Assembly: GCA_036258795.1 (NCBI GenBank) | Contig: DATACZ010000026.1 | Span: forward strand, 1 to 64,000 | Direction: 5' to 3' | DNA from: DATACZ01 sp036258795 | GTDB lineage: Bacteria > Actinomycetota > CADDZG01 > JAHWKV01 | DNA length: 64,000 bases | Part shown: positions 8,899 to 17,749 of the stretch, piece by piece | Position numbering within the stretch: position 1 is the stretch's first letter | How the letters are laid out: the number at the start of each line of letters is the position of its first letter | Program-made: the position numbers and the translations under genes | The notes under the pieces: model-generated | Databases searched by the model: none | What the model saw: the letters and a program-made list of their open reading frames with translations, nothing else | Told to the model about the DNA's origin: nothing

Positions 8899-9725
8899 CG
8901 GGTGGCGGGGGGCAGGTAGGCAAGGCCTTCAGGAAGGTCTACCCCGAGGCCACGGTGCTTGACCGGACATCTCTGGACATCACCGATTCGGCCGGTATCG
9001 ACGAGGTCCTCCGGAAAGTGCGGCCCCGCGTCGTTGTCAACGCCGCTGCCTACACGCGGGTCGATGCCGCCGAGGCGGAGGCTGATCTGGCCCGCCGAAT
9101 CAACGTAACCGCGGTGTCGGAGCTTGCCCGAGCCGCGAACCGCTTAGGAGCCCTGCTGGTTCATTTCTCGACCGACTACGTCTTTTCGGGCGACAAGCAA
9201 GGCAGGTATGTGGAGGAGGACGCGCCGAATCCTCGTTCGGTCTACGGGCAAACCAAGCTGGAGTCGGAGGGTGCAGCGCGCGGTGCCGGCGAGCATCTCA
9301 TCGTTCGGACCTCATGGGTGTTTGGCGACGGGACGAACTTCGTCAGATCGATCGTTGCTGCTGCCCGGAACCGGCCTGAGCTCAATGTGGTGGACGACCA
9401 GCGTGGTCTGCCCACTTACGCCCCCGACCTTGCTGAGGCTGTAGATTCACTAATTGCCGGAGAGGCCAGGGGTCTATTCCACGTCGCCGGGGGCGGGGAT
9501 CCCGGGAGCTGGGCGGAGGTGGCGGAGACGGCCGTCGGCGCAGCCGGGCTTGAGGCACGGATTCGCCGGGTCACCACCGAGCAGTACTATTCCGGAAAAC
9601 CAGGTCCCGTGGCCCCAAGGCCGGCGAACAGCGCGCTGGATTGCTCGAAGGCACGGAAGTTTGGGGTAAACATGCGTCCCTGGAGGGAAGCGGTGGAGGC
9701 TTACGTGAAGGAGCTCGACCAGTGA
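8871..9725 (+). CDS. rmlD: dTDP-4-dehydrorhamnose reductase
   Basis: Final enzyme of dTDP-L-rhamnose synthesis, an NAD(P)H-dependent short-chain dehydrogenase of 284 residues. It shows VTGGGGQVGKA (9-19), VVNAAAYTRVDAAE (55-68), FSTDYVFSG (99-107) and YGQTK (Tyr125, Lys129), all standard for RmlD. GTG 8871 lies inside rmlC, and the overlap is consistent with translational coupling. The stop overlaps the rmlA start by 4 nt (GTGA). Confidence 0.94.
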   Translation: MGKHRPVLVTGGGGQVGKAFRKVYPEATVLDRTSLDITDSAGIDEVLRKVRPRVVVNAAAYTRVDAAEAEADLARRINVTAVSELARAANRLGALLVHFSTDYVFSGDKQGRYVEEDAPNPRSVYGQTKLESEGAARGAGEHLIVRTSWVFGDGTNFVRSIVAAARNRPELNVVDDQRGLPTYAPDLAEAVDSLIAGEARGLFHVAGGGDPGSWAEVAETAVGAAGLEARIRRVTTEQYYSGKPGPVAPRPANSALDCSKARKFGVNMRPWREAVEAYVKELDQ

Positions 9726-10459
9726 AGGGCGTGGTGCTGGCCGGGGGTTATGGAACCCGGTTTCACCCCGTCACCCGGGTGGTCAACAAGCACCTTCTCG
9801 ACGTCTTCGACGAGCCGGTTGTCTACTACCCCATTCGGACTCTGGCGGAGGCCGGGATTACCGATGTGGTCGTCGTCACGATCTCTGAGGAGGTCGGACA
9901 GTTCAAGAAGCTCCTGGGGTCCGGGAGCGAGCTCGGGGTCTCGGTGGAGTACGCCACTCAGGAAGGGGCCGGAGGCATCGCCGAGGCTCTCCTCCAGGCC
10001 GAGCCGCTCGTCAAGGACGAGGAAGTGGTGGTGGTGCTGGGGGACAACATCTTTCAGGAGACCATCGAGCCCTATGTCGAGGCCTTCCGTAAGCAAGACA
10101 AGGGCGCCAAGATACTGCTCAAGCAGGTATCCCTAGACGACGCTCTTCGCTTTGGGGTGGCTGAGGTGCGCGATGGAAAGATCATCGGCATCGAGGAGAA
10201 GCCGGCCCAACCCAAGAGTGGGTTGATAGTGACCGGCTGCTACATGTACGACGATAGGGTCTTCGACTTCATACAAACTTTGAAGCCCTCGGCCAGGGGA
10301 GAGTTGGAGGTGACCGACCTCAACAACCTCTACATCGAGGAGGGGTCGATGACTTACGACGTGCTCCGGGGCTGGTGGACGGATGCAGGCACCCCGGCCA
10401 GCAAGCTGAGGGCTTCCATACTGGTGGCGCTGGAGAAGGGAGTCACCTTCCACCGCTAG
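9722..10459 (+). CDS. rmlA: Glucose-1-phosphate thymidylyltransferase
   Basis: First enzyme of the pathway, making dTDP-glucose from dTTP and glucose-1-phosphate. At 245 residues it is the short form without the C-terminal extension of E. coli RmlA (about 290). The nucleotidyltransferase signature GGYGTRFHPVT is directly at the N-terminus, followed by NKHLL, VVVLGDNIF and FGVAEV. GTG 9722 overlaps the rmlD stop. It closes a four-gene operon in the order B-C-D-A, with a small inverted repeat right after the stop. Confidence 0.93.
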   Translation: MKGVVLAGGYGTRFHPVTRVVNKHLLDVFDEPVVYYPIRTLAEAGITDVVVVTISEEVGQFKKLLGSGSELGVSVEYATQEGAGGIAEALLQAEPLVKDEEVVVVLGDNIFQETIEPYVEAFRKQDKGAKILLKQVSLDDALRFGVAEVRDGKIIGIEEKPAQPKSGLIVTGCYMYDDRVFDFIQTLKPSARGELEVTDLNNLYIEEGSMTYDVLRGWWTDAGTPASKLRASILVALEKGVTFHR

Positions 10460-10473
10460 GTCCATGTGGACCT
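10458..10473. terminator. Short inverted repeat between convergent genes
   Basis: AGGTCCATGTGGACCT is a perfect 7-bp inverted repeat with a 2-nt centre, spanning the stop of rmlA and ending just before the stop of the convergent dehydrogenase gene. There is no T-run, so it would be a weak or bidirectional terminator. Its position is the main argument. Confidence 0.35.
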
Positions 10474-10476
10474 GAT

Positions 10477-11787
10477 TCAAAGTCTGACTATGTTGCCTTT
10501 GGCCCCTCGGAACCAGTTTCTCGTATCGAGGATTAGGCGGCAGTGGGCTGCAAGCCAGTGCGGGTTGTAGGCAGAGTGGTCCGTGTGAAGAACCACGACG
10601 TCGGCAGCCCCAAGGGTCTGCTTGCTCAGCTCGGCACTCTTCATCTCGCCGTCTTTTAGCTGGATCGCCGGCACATAGGGATCGTGGAAACTAACCCGCG
10701 CCCCCGATCTCGTGAGCCGCTCGATGATCTCGATGGCGGGCGACTGTCTTACATCCTGGATGTCGGGCTTGTAGGCGACGCCCAGAAGCAGCACCGATGA
10801 GCCCCTGAGGCTCTTGTCCTGGTCATTCAGAGCCTCGGCGATCCTCTGGACGATGTAGGTGGGCATCTTTTGATTGAACTCACGGGCCAGCTCCACGAAC
10901 CGCGCCGTGGCGCCTATCTGCCGCACACGCCACGAGAGGTAAGCAGGATCGACGGGTATGCAGTGCCCTCCCCACCCCGGGCCCGGATAGAACGCCTGGA
11001 AGCCGAACGGCTTCGTGCTGGCGGCCTCGATAACCTCCCACACGTCGATCCCTAGGTCGTGACAGAGGATGGCAATCTCGTTCACCAGGGCGATGTTGAC
11101 GTGGCGGTAGGTATTCTCCAGAAGCTTCGCCATCTCGGCGGTCTTGGCTGAGGAGACCGGGACGACCTTCTCCACAAAGGTTCCGTAGAAGGCTGCCATC
11201 ATCTCGGTGCTCTCCCGGTCGATCCCTCCAACGATCTTTGGGACGTTGTCGAGCCGGAAGGTCTCGTTTCCCGGATCAATCCGCTCGGGCGAGAAACCCA
11301 GCAGGAAGTCAACCCCGGCTTTGAGCCCTGAGGATTCAAGTGTCTTTAGCAGCAGCTCATCGGTGGTCCCGGGATAGGTGGTGCTCTCCAGGATCACGAG
11401 CTGCCCGGCCCTCAAGTTCGCAGCCACCGCCTCTGCTGCCTGCTCGATGAAACTCATGTCCGGCAGGTCGTCCTTCAGAGGGGTGGGGACGCAAATAAGG
11501 ACGATGTCCGTCTGGGCGACGCTCGATGTGTCCGTGGTCGGGCGGAACCGGCCACCGGCCACCGCCGCCTCGATCTCCGCATCGCTTATCTCGAGAAGCG
11601 GTGATCTGCCCAGGAGGAGTCCATCGATCCGGCTGGCGTCGGTATCGATGGCTGCCACCGTGAAGCCGGATTCGGCCACCTTTAGTGCCAACGGAAGCCC
11701 TACATAGCCGAGCCCGATCACCGAGACCACCGCCCGGCGACTCTCTATGGCATCACGAATTTCCAAGACATGCAGTTTAGCGTCCAA
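10477..11787 (-). CDS. UDP-N-acetylhexosamine/nucleotide-sugar 6-dehydrogenase
   Basis: A 436-residue NAD-dependent enzyme that oxidises a UDP-sugar at C6 to the uronic acid. It has the N-terminal GLGYVGLPLA (25-34), the middle-domain KLLENTYRHVNIALVNE (221-237) and the catalytic thiol in GGHCIPVDP (Cys276). A C-terminal domain with GVAYKPDIQDVRQSPA completes the fold. ENTYRHVNIALVNE and GHCIPVDP resemble the WbpA/WecC (UDP-GlcNAc or UDP-ManNAc) group more than UDP-glucose dehydrogenases, so an acetamido-hexuronic acid is the likely product. It is transcribed towards the rml operon and faces away from the gene at 11894. Confidence 0.9.
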   Translation of the reverse strand: MDAKLHVLEIRDAIESRRAVVSVIGLGYVGLPLALKVAESGFTVAAIDTDASRIDGLLLGRSPLLEISDAEIEAAVAGGRFRPTTDTSSVAQTDIVLICVPTPLKDDLPDMSFIEQAAEAVAANLRAGQLVILESTTYPGTTDELLLKTLESSGLKAGVDFLLGFSPERIDPGNETFRLDNVPKIVGGIDRESTEMMAAFYGTFVEKVVPVSSAKTAEMAKLLENTYRHVNIALVNEIAILCHDLGIDVWEVIEAASTKPFGFQAFYPGPGWGGHCIPVDPAYLSWRVRQIGATARFVELAREFNQKMPTYIVQRIAEALNDQDKSLRGSSVLLLGVAYKPDIQDVRQSPAIEIIERLTRSGARVSFHDPYVPAIQLKDGEMKSAELSKQTLGAADVVVLHTDHSAYNPHWLAAHCRLILDTRNWFRGAKGNIVRL

Positions 11788-11893
11788 AGCCTTGATCGAT
11801 GCGTTAGGTCGCGTGAAGGTGGCGGCACTGATTAGTCCACCATGGCTCAGGGTAAATGGGGCATCGCCTTTTCGTCTGAAGGGAGGTGGGGGC

Positions 11894-12325
11894 GTGAGTC
11901 AGGACTCGCTGCCCATGGTTCTTGTCTTCCTCATTAGTCTCGGATCAATCGGTTTTCTCATCGTGGCGCTCATACGCAGCATTCGCGCCGAGGGGGGCAA
12001 GCGCGGTGGCGTTTGGAAGAACTTCGGGCTGTCGCTGGTCCTCATGATCCTGTTCTTCGGCACATGGCTGGGGCACGGCATCGCTCAGTGGCAGGAATAC
12101 GTCGATGAACAGGAGGAGCACGGTCAGCCCGCCGAGACGAGCAACTTTCTTGAGAGCTTCGCTCAAGCAACACTCGAGAACTGGCAGTCGGAGTTCTTAC
12201 AGCTGTTTGCCTTCGTGGTCCTGGCGTCCCTTTACATCCACCGGGGAAGCGCCGAATCGCGCGATAGCGAGGACGAGATCCTAAAGACCGTGCGCCGTAT
12301 CGAGAAAAAGCTGGAGTCCGGTTAG
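11894..12325 (+). CDS. DUF6766-like small membrane protein
   Basis: About 143 residues with three predicted membrane helices, an NFGLSLVLMILFFGTWLGHG segment and a final ENWQSEFLQLFAFVVLASL helix followed by a charged RGSAESRD tail, matching the DUF6766 pattern as I remember it. GTG 11894 is preferred because GGGAGG is 7 nt upstream; the frame is open further left without conserved features. The role of the family is unknown. It faces away from the dehydrogenase gene and is 76 nt upstream of the next transporter-like gene. Confidence 0.7.
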   Translation: MSQDSLPMVLVFLISLGSIGFLIVALIRSIRAEGGKRGGVWKNFGLSLVLMILFFGTWLGHGIAQWQEYVDEQEEHGQPAETSNFLESFAQATLENWQSEFLQLFAFVVLASLYIHRGSAESRDSEDEILKTVRRIEKKLESG

Positions 12326-12407
12326 AGGTGGGCCCGAGGGCCGACCCAGCGAACATCTTTTGTCGCGGCGCGGGTAGCTGGATCATCAACGCGGCTAGGA
12401 TTTGTCC

Positions 12408-12842
12408 GTGTCTTTGAGAACCGTGGTGCTGGCTTTGACTGCTGTCACCGTCGCTACCGCCGGACAGCTGACTCTTAAAGCGGGTATGAATCGGGTGGGT
12501 TTCATATCGTCCGAGCGCCTGGCCAAACCCCTGGAGCTGGCCATGCGGATGGCCAGGACCCCTCTCGTACCGATCGGTCTCGCGCTGTTCGTGGTGTCGG
12601 CAGCCTTTTGGATGCTGGTTCTCTCCAGGATCCCCCTCAGCTATGCCTATCCCTTCGTGGGACTGACCTACGTCCTCATCACGGTCTTCGACAAGATCTT
12701 CCTCAAGGAACACATTCCCGCACTGAGGTGGGCCGGAGTCGCTCTTATCGTGATCGGCATCCTGCTGGTGGGAAACACGGGAGGCGCAGAGCCGTCACAG
12801 CTTGATGCCACCGGCTCAGCGGAAACCTCGGCTCCTCATTAG
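12408..12842 (+). CDS. EamA/SMR-type small four-helix membrane protein
   Basis: About 144 residues with four hydrophobic helices. A Gly/Gln-Lys motif sits in helix 1 (GQLTLKAGM) and SYAYPFVGLTYVLITVFDKIFLKE in helix 3-4 matches the half-size EamA / SMR fold. In glycan clusters such proteins (ArnE/ArnF-like) flip undecaprenyl-linked sugars across the membrane, and that is the most likely role here given the neighbours. A multidrug-efflux role cannot be excluded. GTG 12408 is preferred over TTG 12402 because of an AGGA about 8 nt upstream. Confidence 0.72.
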   Translation: MSLRTVVLALTAVTVATAGQLTLKAGMNRVGFISSERLAKPLELAMRMARTPLVPIGLALFVVSAAFWMLVLSRIPLSYAYPFVGLTYVLITVFDKIFLKEHIPALRWAGVALIVIGILLVGNTGGAEPSQLDATGSAETSAPH

Positions 12843-12871
12843 CACCTTTACTTAGCCGCTCGGGAGTCCTA

Positions 12872-13798
12872 ATGAAGGTGGTGGTTACCGGCGCCTCTGG
12901 CTTTGTAGGAAGGTACCTGGTCGCCCACTTTGTTCAGCTGGGCTACGAGGTTGTCGCTCTCGTGCGGCGCCCGCAGGCATTACCGGGCGTTCGCACCGAG
13001 CAGGTAGACATCGAGAATTACCGGGCGGTCCTGGACTGCATGTCGAGGGTTAGACCGGATGCCGTGATCCACTGCGCCGCTCAGTCCTCGGTTTCCAGGT
13101 CATGGGACGACCCTGACCTCACCTATCGCACCAACATCGGTGGTACCGCAAACCTGCTGGAAGCTCTCAAGCAGCGATCGGTCAAGCTCCTCCTTGTGGG
13201 ATCCGCACAGCAGTACGGCCGCTCACCAACGGGGCGTCCTCTGAAAGAGAGCGACGAGTTGGCCGCTCGGTCGCCGTATGCGGTAAGCAAGCTGGCTCAG
13301 GAACACATGGGATTGGCTTACCACCGGCGCTACGGCATCCAAGTCGTCGCCACCAGGCCCTTCAATCACACGGGGCCGGGGCAGAGTCCCGAGTACGCCG
13401 TGGGATCGTTTTGCTCTCAGGTAGCGGCGATGGAAAAAGGAACGATCAGGCACCTGCGGGTGGGAAACTTAGATGCCATACGGGACCTCCTGGATGTCAG
13501 GGATGTGGTTGCGGCATACGGAAGGCTGCTGGAGTCCGGGAAGGCGGGAGAGGTCTACAACGTCTGCTGCGGGCGAGGGGTTCGGATGGGAGACCTCCTG
13601 GCCAGGCTCATGGAAATGGCCGGGCTTCCGCCCGATGTTCCCGTAACTGCCGATGGCTTGGGTGCACCCGATGTGTTGGTGGGCGATCCGTCCAAAATAC
13701 GGTCAGCAGTGGGATGGGTCCCTGAGGTCAGCCTCGACCGCTCGCTGGCGGAGTCGCTCGACTGGTACCGTAGCCGGATGAAGGCAGATCTGGCATGA
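12872..13798 (+). CDS. rmd: GDP-4-dehydro-6-deoxy-D-mannose reductase
   Basis: A 308-residue extended short-chain dehydrogenase: [11 protein letters not shown] (6-16), [17 protein letters not shown] (Tyr136, Lys140) and [10 protein letters not shown]. The last motif is typical for the reductase acting after Gmd to give GDP-D-rhamnose (Rmd) rather than GDP-L-fucose. Its stop overlaps the start of gmd by 4 nt (ATGA), so the pathway pair is co-translated. The product sugar is inferred from this pairing. Confidence 0.88.
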   Translation: MKVVVTGASGFVGRYLVAHFVQLGYEVVALVRRPQALPGVRTEQVDIENYRAVLDCMSRVRPDAVIHCAAQSSVSRSWDDPDLTYRTNIGGTANLLEALKQRSVKLLLVGSAQQYGRSPTGRPLKESDELAARSPYAVSKLAQEHMGLAYHRRYGIQVVATRPFNHTGPGQSPEYAVGSFCSQVAAMEKGTIRHLRVGNLDAIRDLLDVRDVVAAYGRLLESGKAGEVYNVCCGRGVRMGDLLARLMEMAGLPPDVPVTADGLGAPDVLVGDPSKIRSAVGWVPEVSLDRSLAESLDWYRSRMKADLA

Positions 13799-14796
13799 AA
13801 AAGGCTCTGGTAACCGGCGCGACGGGACAGGACGGCTCTTACCTGGTCGAGCTCCTGCTGTCCAAGGGTTACGAGGTGCACGGCGTGGTTCGTCGCTCTT
13901 CGTCATTCAACACCAGCCGTCTCGACGGCGTGTACAGGGATCCCCACGAGTCCGGGGTCATGTTCTTCAAGCACTATGCCGACCTAGCAGACTCCGCCTC
14001 TCTTCTCTCGCTAGTTGCCGAGATCCGGCCAGACGAGATCTACAACCTGGGCGCCCAAAGCCACGTTCTGGTGTCGTTCGAGATCCCGGAGTACACCTCC
14101 GATATAAGCGGGGTTGGCGTCACTCGCATCCTGGAGGCCATAAGGACCTCAGGGGTGCAATGCCGTTTTTACCAGGCTTCCTCCTCGGAGATGTTCGGGG
14201 CGGCCCCGGCGCCACAGAACGAGAAGACGCCCTTTTACCCGAGAAGTCCCTACGGAGCAGCAAAGCTGTTCGGGCACTGGATCACCATCAATTACCGGGA
14301 GGCTCACGACCTCTTCGCTTGCAGCGGAATCCTGTTCAACCACGAGTCGCCGCGTCGAGGAGAGAACTTCGTCACTCGCAAGATCACCCGAGCGGTGGCG
14401 AGGATCAAGGCCGGAATGCAGGACAGGCTGTACCTCGGCAACCTGGATTCCATCAGGGATTGGGGTTACGCACCCGAGTACGTCGAGGCGATGTGGCTCA
14501 TGCTCCAGCAAGCGGAGCCGGGCGATTTCGTGATTGCCACGGGAGAGGGCCACACTCCCCGGGAGTTCTGCCAGATCGCGTTCGACCATGCCGGGCTTGA
14601 CTGGGAGCGGTACGTGGAGGTGGACCCTCGTTACTACCGCCCGACTGAGGTCTACCACCTCAGAGGAGACGCCTCCAGGGCCAGGGAGGTGCTGGGCTGG
14701 GAGCCTCGTACGACCTTCAGGGAGTTGGTGGAGTTGATGGTCGACGCCGACATCCAGCTTCTCGACGACGAGCTTAGCGGCCGCCTGGTTAGGTGA
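13795..14796 (+). CDS. gmd: GDP-mannose 4,6-dehydratase
   Basis: Converts GDP-D-mannose to GDP-4-keto-6-deoxymannose. The 333-residue protein has [11 protein letters not shown] (7-17), [23 protein letters not shown], the SSE dehydratase triad part (130-132), YGAAK (Tyr153, Lys157) and [15 protein letters not shown], all diagnostic of Gmd. GDP-mannose would come from the phosphomannomutase and isomerase encoded at 32131-34839. It overlaps rmd upstream and the epimerase downstream by 4 nt each. Confidence 0.95.
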   Translation: MKKALVTGATGQDGSYLVELLLSKGYEVHGVVRRSSSFNTSRLDGVYRDPHESGVMFFKHYADLADSASLLSLVAEIRPDEIYNLGAQSHVLVSFEIPEYTSDISGVGVTRILEAIRTSGVQCRFYQASSSEMFGAAPAPQNEKTPFYPRSPYGAAKLFGHWITINYREAHDLFACSGILFNHESPRRGENFVTRKITRAVARIKAGMQDRLYLGNLDSIRDWGYAPEYVEAMWLMLQQAEPGDFVIATGEGHTPREFCQIAFDHAGLDWERYVEVDPRYYRPTEVYHLRGDASRAREVLGWEPRTTFRELVELMVDADIQLLDDELSGRLVR

Positions 14797-15755
14797 CAAA
14801 AGCCAGTGCCGTAGTCACGGGTGGGGCCGGATTCATCGGAAGCCACCTGGTGGACAGGCTGACCGCCGAAGGTCATAGGGTTCTGGTCATCGACAACTTG
14901 GTCTCCGGGGATGCTCGCCTTCCGTACCTGGACGCCGCCGGGGCAGTGCTGGAGAAGGTCGACATACGCGAGGCACGCGCGGCGGAGATTATCGAGGCTT
15001 TCCGCCCATCCGAGGTCTATCACCTGGCGGCTCAGGCCGACGTCCGCAGATCCGTCGCCGATCCGATCTACGACGCCGGCGTGAACATCCTGGGAACCCT
15101 GCAAATTCTCCAAGCTGCCGCGGAGATTGGGGCCCGGGTGGTATCCGCATCCTCGGGCGGGTGCATCTATGGGGACGCTGAAGCCGCAGCTCTTCCACTC
15201 GATGAGAGCTCACCCCGCAACCCTGACTCCCCTTACGGGATCAGCAAATCCGTCATGGACGATTACCTCCACTTTTACGGGGCCACCCGTGGACTGCAAT
15301 TCGTCAACCTGGCCCTTGGCAATGTTTATGGACCCAGACAGGACCCGTTGGGGGAGGCCGGTGTCGTGGCGATATTCGGGCTGCGATTGTTAAAGGGTGA
15401 GCCGTGCGTCATCTTTGGTGACGGCCATCAGACCAGGGATTTCATTTACGTTGCGGATGTGGCCGAGGCATTCTTCCTCGGCGCAAGCAGGGGAGAGGGG
15501 AAGATCTTGAACATCGGTTCGGGGGTCGAGACCAGCGTGAACGAGCTGTATGGGGCCCTTGCCGAGATATGCGGGTCGGACCAAGAGCCTCGCTATGACC
15601 CACCGCGGGCCGGGGAGCTCCAACGCAGCTGCTTGAATAGCGCCCTGGCCAAGAACGTACTGGGCTGGGCCCCCATGGTGGATCTCAAGGATGGGCTTCG
15701 CAGGACCGTCGATTTTCTCCGGGAGCAGCTCGAGAACCAGACTGCTAGTAACTGA
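14793..15755 (+). CDS. NAD-dependent nucleotide-sugar epimerase (UDP-glucose 4-epimerase family)
   Basis: A 320-residue extended short-chain dehydrogenase. It shows [16 protein letters not shown] (8-23), [21 protein letters not shown] and YGISKS (Tyr148, Lys152), then [12 protein letters not shown]. The SSGG in place of SST and the [10 protein letters not shown] loop are common in GalE-like 4-epimerases acting on UDP-glucose or UDP-GlcNAc in glycan clusters. GTG 14793 overlaps the gmd stop (GTGA). It ends 8 nt from the convergent HNH gene. Confidence 0.85.
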   Translation: MTKASAVVTGGAGFIGSHLVDRLTAEGHRVLVIDNLVSGDARLPYLDAAGAVLEKVDIREARAAEIIEAFRPSEVYHLAAQADVRRSVADPIYDAGVNILGTLQILQAAAEIGARVVSASSGGCIYGDAEAAALPLDESSPRNPDSPYGISKSVMDDYLHFYGATRGLQFVNLALGNVYGPRQDPLGEAGVVAIFGLRLLKGEPCVIFGDGHQTRDFIYVADVAEAFFLGASRGEGKILNIGSGVETSVNELYGALAEICGSDQEPRYDPPRAGELQRSCLNSALAKNVLGWAPMVDLKDGLRRTVDFLREQLENQTASN

Positions 15756-15762
15756 CCGGGGC

Positions 15763-16991
15763 CTAGCGTGCCCCCACCAGTTCCGGGTGCCGGGCCATCG
15801 GATCCGGCGGCGGCCCGTTGGGCCCGTACCAGATCCACTCGCCCCCGACTCGATCCACCATGTATCCGTGGTAGGTCTTGAGGTAGTGGTGCCACTCGCA
15901 GAGCCGGCAGAGGTTCTTCAGCAAGGTTCGTCCCCGGTGGTGCACCGGGATGATGTGGTCGATCTCCAGCCCCTCGTGCTCGCCACATCCAGGAACCACA
16001 CAGATCGGATCCCGCGCTACCACGGCGGTTCTCAGCCGCTCCGGGATGGTGCGCCCTAGGTGGGAAACCGCCTTGATGTCCTGGCCGTCTGCCACCACCG
16101 CCGCCAGAAAGGCGTCGGAGGCAAAGGCCAGGGCAGCAGCCACCGGTATGGGGCCCACCCCGGGCACCTCACAGACCTCACCCGGCTCGAGGTAGCCACG
16201 TCTGAGGGCTGAGTAGTCCACCCGGACGTGAACTACAGCCCTCGGTCCGGGCGAAGCGGGTCTTCTGACCCTTGGCAGTGTCTGGCCATCGCCACCAGGG
16301 CGTCGGCGGCGTAGGCCGCAGCAGGCTCCTTGTTCGCAGCTCGCAAGCAAACCCGCTTACTAAACGGCTCCAGCGCCGCCAGGATCACCGCCCCCGACTC
16401 TGGGGTAAACCGCCCATAAAGGCGGAAGGCCCCCTCCAGGTCGGTAAAGTGCCGAAGGTATCGGCGTCGGTGAAGGTAGTCGTGCTGCTCGGGCTCGGAT
16501 CGTGCCGCCGCCCTTACCTTGGCACACTCGCGTCTAAGCCCGACAAGCTCCTCCAGCTCAGCCAGCGCCAGGAGGTCTTGCTGGGATTCGGGGCAAAGCG
16601 CCGCTGCCGAGGCGATCTCCTCCACCTGCGGCTCAGAGAGGTCTCCCCGCCGGTATGCCGCCTCGGTATCGGGAAGGGACTCGAGCAGCTCCGCGGTTTG
16701 AAGCACCGCCACCGCCCGCCCGACCGAGGTCCCTGCCACCGCTGCCATCCAGTGGGCGGGAGACCGCTCGCCCGTGTCCCACCACGCCCCCGAGTCGGCC
16801 ACCTGCCGGGCCGCCAGCGCCTTTCCTGCCGCCCCGAGGCGCTCCACCCGGCAGAACTTCTCGAAAAGGCGGCGGGAAGCTGCCCGCTCGAGGTCGGTTG
16901 CATCCAGCTGCTGAAGGCTTTCCTCCAAAAGCGATAGCGCTTTGTCCAAAGACTCGAACATAGGTTCGATAGTAGAGGGCAGATATGACAA
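15763..16991 (-). pseudogene. DUF222/HNH endonuclease (13E12-repeat family), split by a frameshift
   Basis: Reading leftward, residues 1-252 (from ATG 16991, stop near 16233) carry a DUF222-type helical domain (LERAASRRLFEKFCRVERLG, AHWMAAVAGTSVGRAVAVL). The rest of the family, including the HNH motif CVVPGCGEHEGLEIDHIIP and LCRLCEWHHYLKT, is in another frame ending at 15763. Joining them needs a single −1 shift at about 16240-16275, where RHCQGS in the first frame should pass into RRPASPGPRAVVHVRVDY. Both halves are intact, so the break is recent or a one-base sequence error. Members are abundant in actinobacterial genomes and are often considered mobile. The 71 nt upstream hold no other gene. 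Confidence 0.8.
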
Positions 16992-17026
16992 AATCGGGCT
17001 TTCTACGCCGAAGAGAATCTTTTCAA

Positions 17027-17749
17027 CTAGAGAAACAGATCCTCCTGGGGGGAGCGTAAGAGCTGCCGGGCGTTGCCCCGCCCCCGGGGAACCATAGCCC
17101 CCTTCACGATGGCGACGGGAACCCCGTCGGACTTCCCCATGACCAGCTCTGCCGCACCGGCTACCTCGTCGGCTATGGCGATGTTGGTTACCAGGAGCAC
17201 CTGACCAAATGAGTCGAGGGCCTCTCTGTAGTTCCTGGTTGGCAGCATCCCCGCAACGCCGATGGCCACGTTGACCTGTCCGATCCTCCAGGCTCGGCCG
17301 AAGGTATCGGTGATGATCACGGCGACGTCGACCCCTCCGAGCCTATGGAGCTGGCTCCGGATCCTTCGTGCCGATTTATCCGGATCCAGGGGAAGAAGGC
17401 TCACCCAACCGGGCTCCACGTTGGAGGAGTCCACTCCTGCGTTGGCGCACACGAAGCCGTGCCTGGTCTGGGCTATGACCAGGTTCCCACGCCTCCGCAG
17501 GATTCGGGCCGACTCCGCCTCGATCAGGCGTTCACGGGCCTCGACGTCGTCTCGGTCAAGGCGCACCACCCTGCCCTCGGACTTCGAGACTATCTTGTGT
17601 GTCACCACCACTACGTCCCCATCCTCGAGGCGAAGGGCCATCTGCCGGCAGGCGTCCAAGATCCTCTCCGCCACTGAGTCACCAGGGGCAATCTCCCCCT
17701 GGATCTTGACCCCGAGGATGCTGAGTGCGGGCACCTCAGGCATCGACAA
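17027..17749 (-). CDS. cofE: Coenzyme F420-0:L-glutamate ligase
   Basis: Adds the gamma-glutamyl tail to F420-0 using GTP. The 240-residue protein has VVVTHKIVSKSEGRVV, RHGFVCANAGVDSSN and ITDTFGRAWRIGQVNVAIG, the conserved blocks of CofE/FbiB ligase domains. It lacks the C-terminal FMN-dependent nitroreductase-like domain of mycobacterial FbiB (about 450 residues), so it is the archaeal-type stand-alone ligase. It overlaps cofD by 14 nt and forms a leftward operon with it. Confidence 0.93.
   Translation of the reverse strand: MSMPEVPALSILGVKIQGEIAPGDSVAERILDACRQMALRLEDGDVVVVTHKIVSKSEGRVVRLDRDDVEARERLIEAESARILRRRGNLVIAQTRHGFVCANAGVDSSNVEPGWVSLLPLDPDKSARRIRSQLHRLGGVDVAVIITDTFGRAWRIGQVNVAIGVAGMLPTRNYREALDSFGQVLLVTNIAIADEVAGAAELVMGKSDGVPVAIVKGAMVPRGRGNARQLLRSPQEDLFL

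Noticed and set aside
12042..12713. Minus-strand open frame of 223 residues
   Set aside because: It overlaps the DUF6766-like and SMR-like genes and shows low-complexity composition only.
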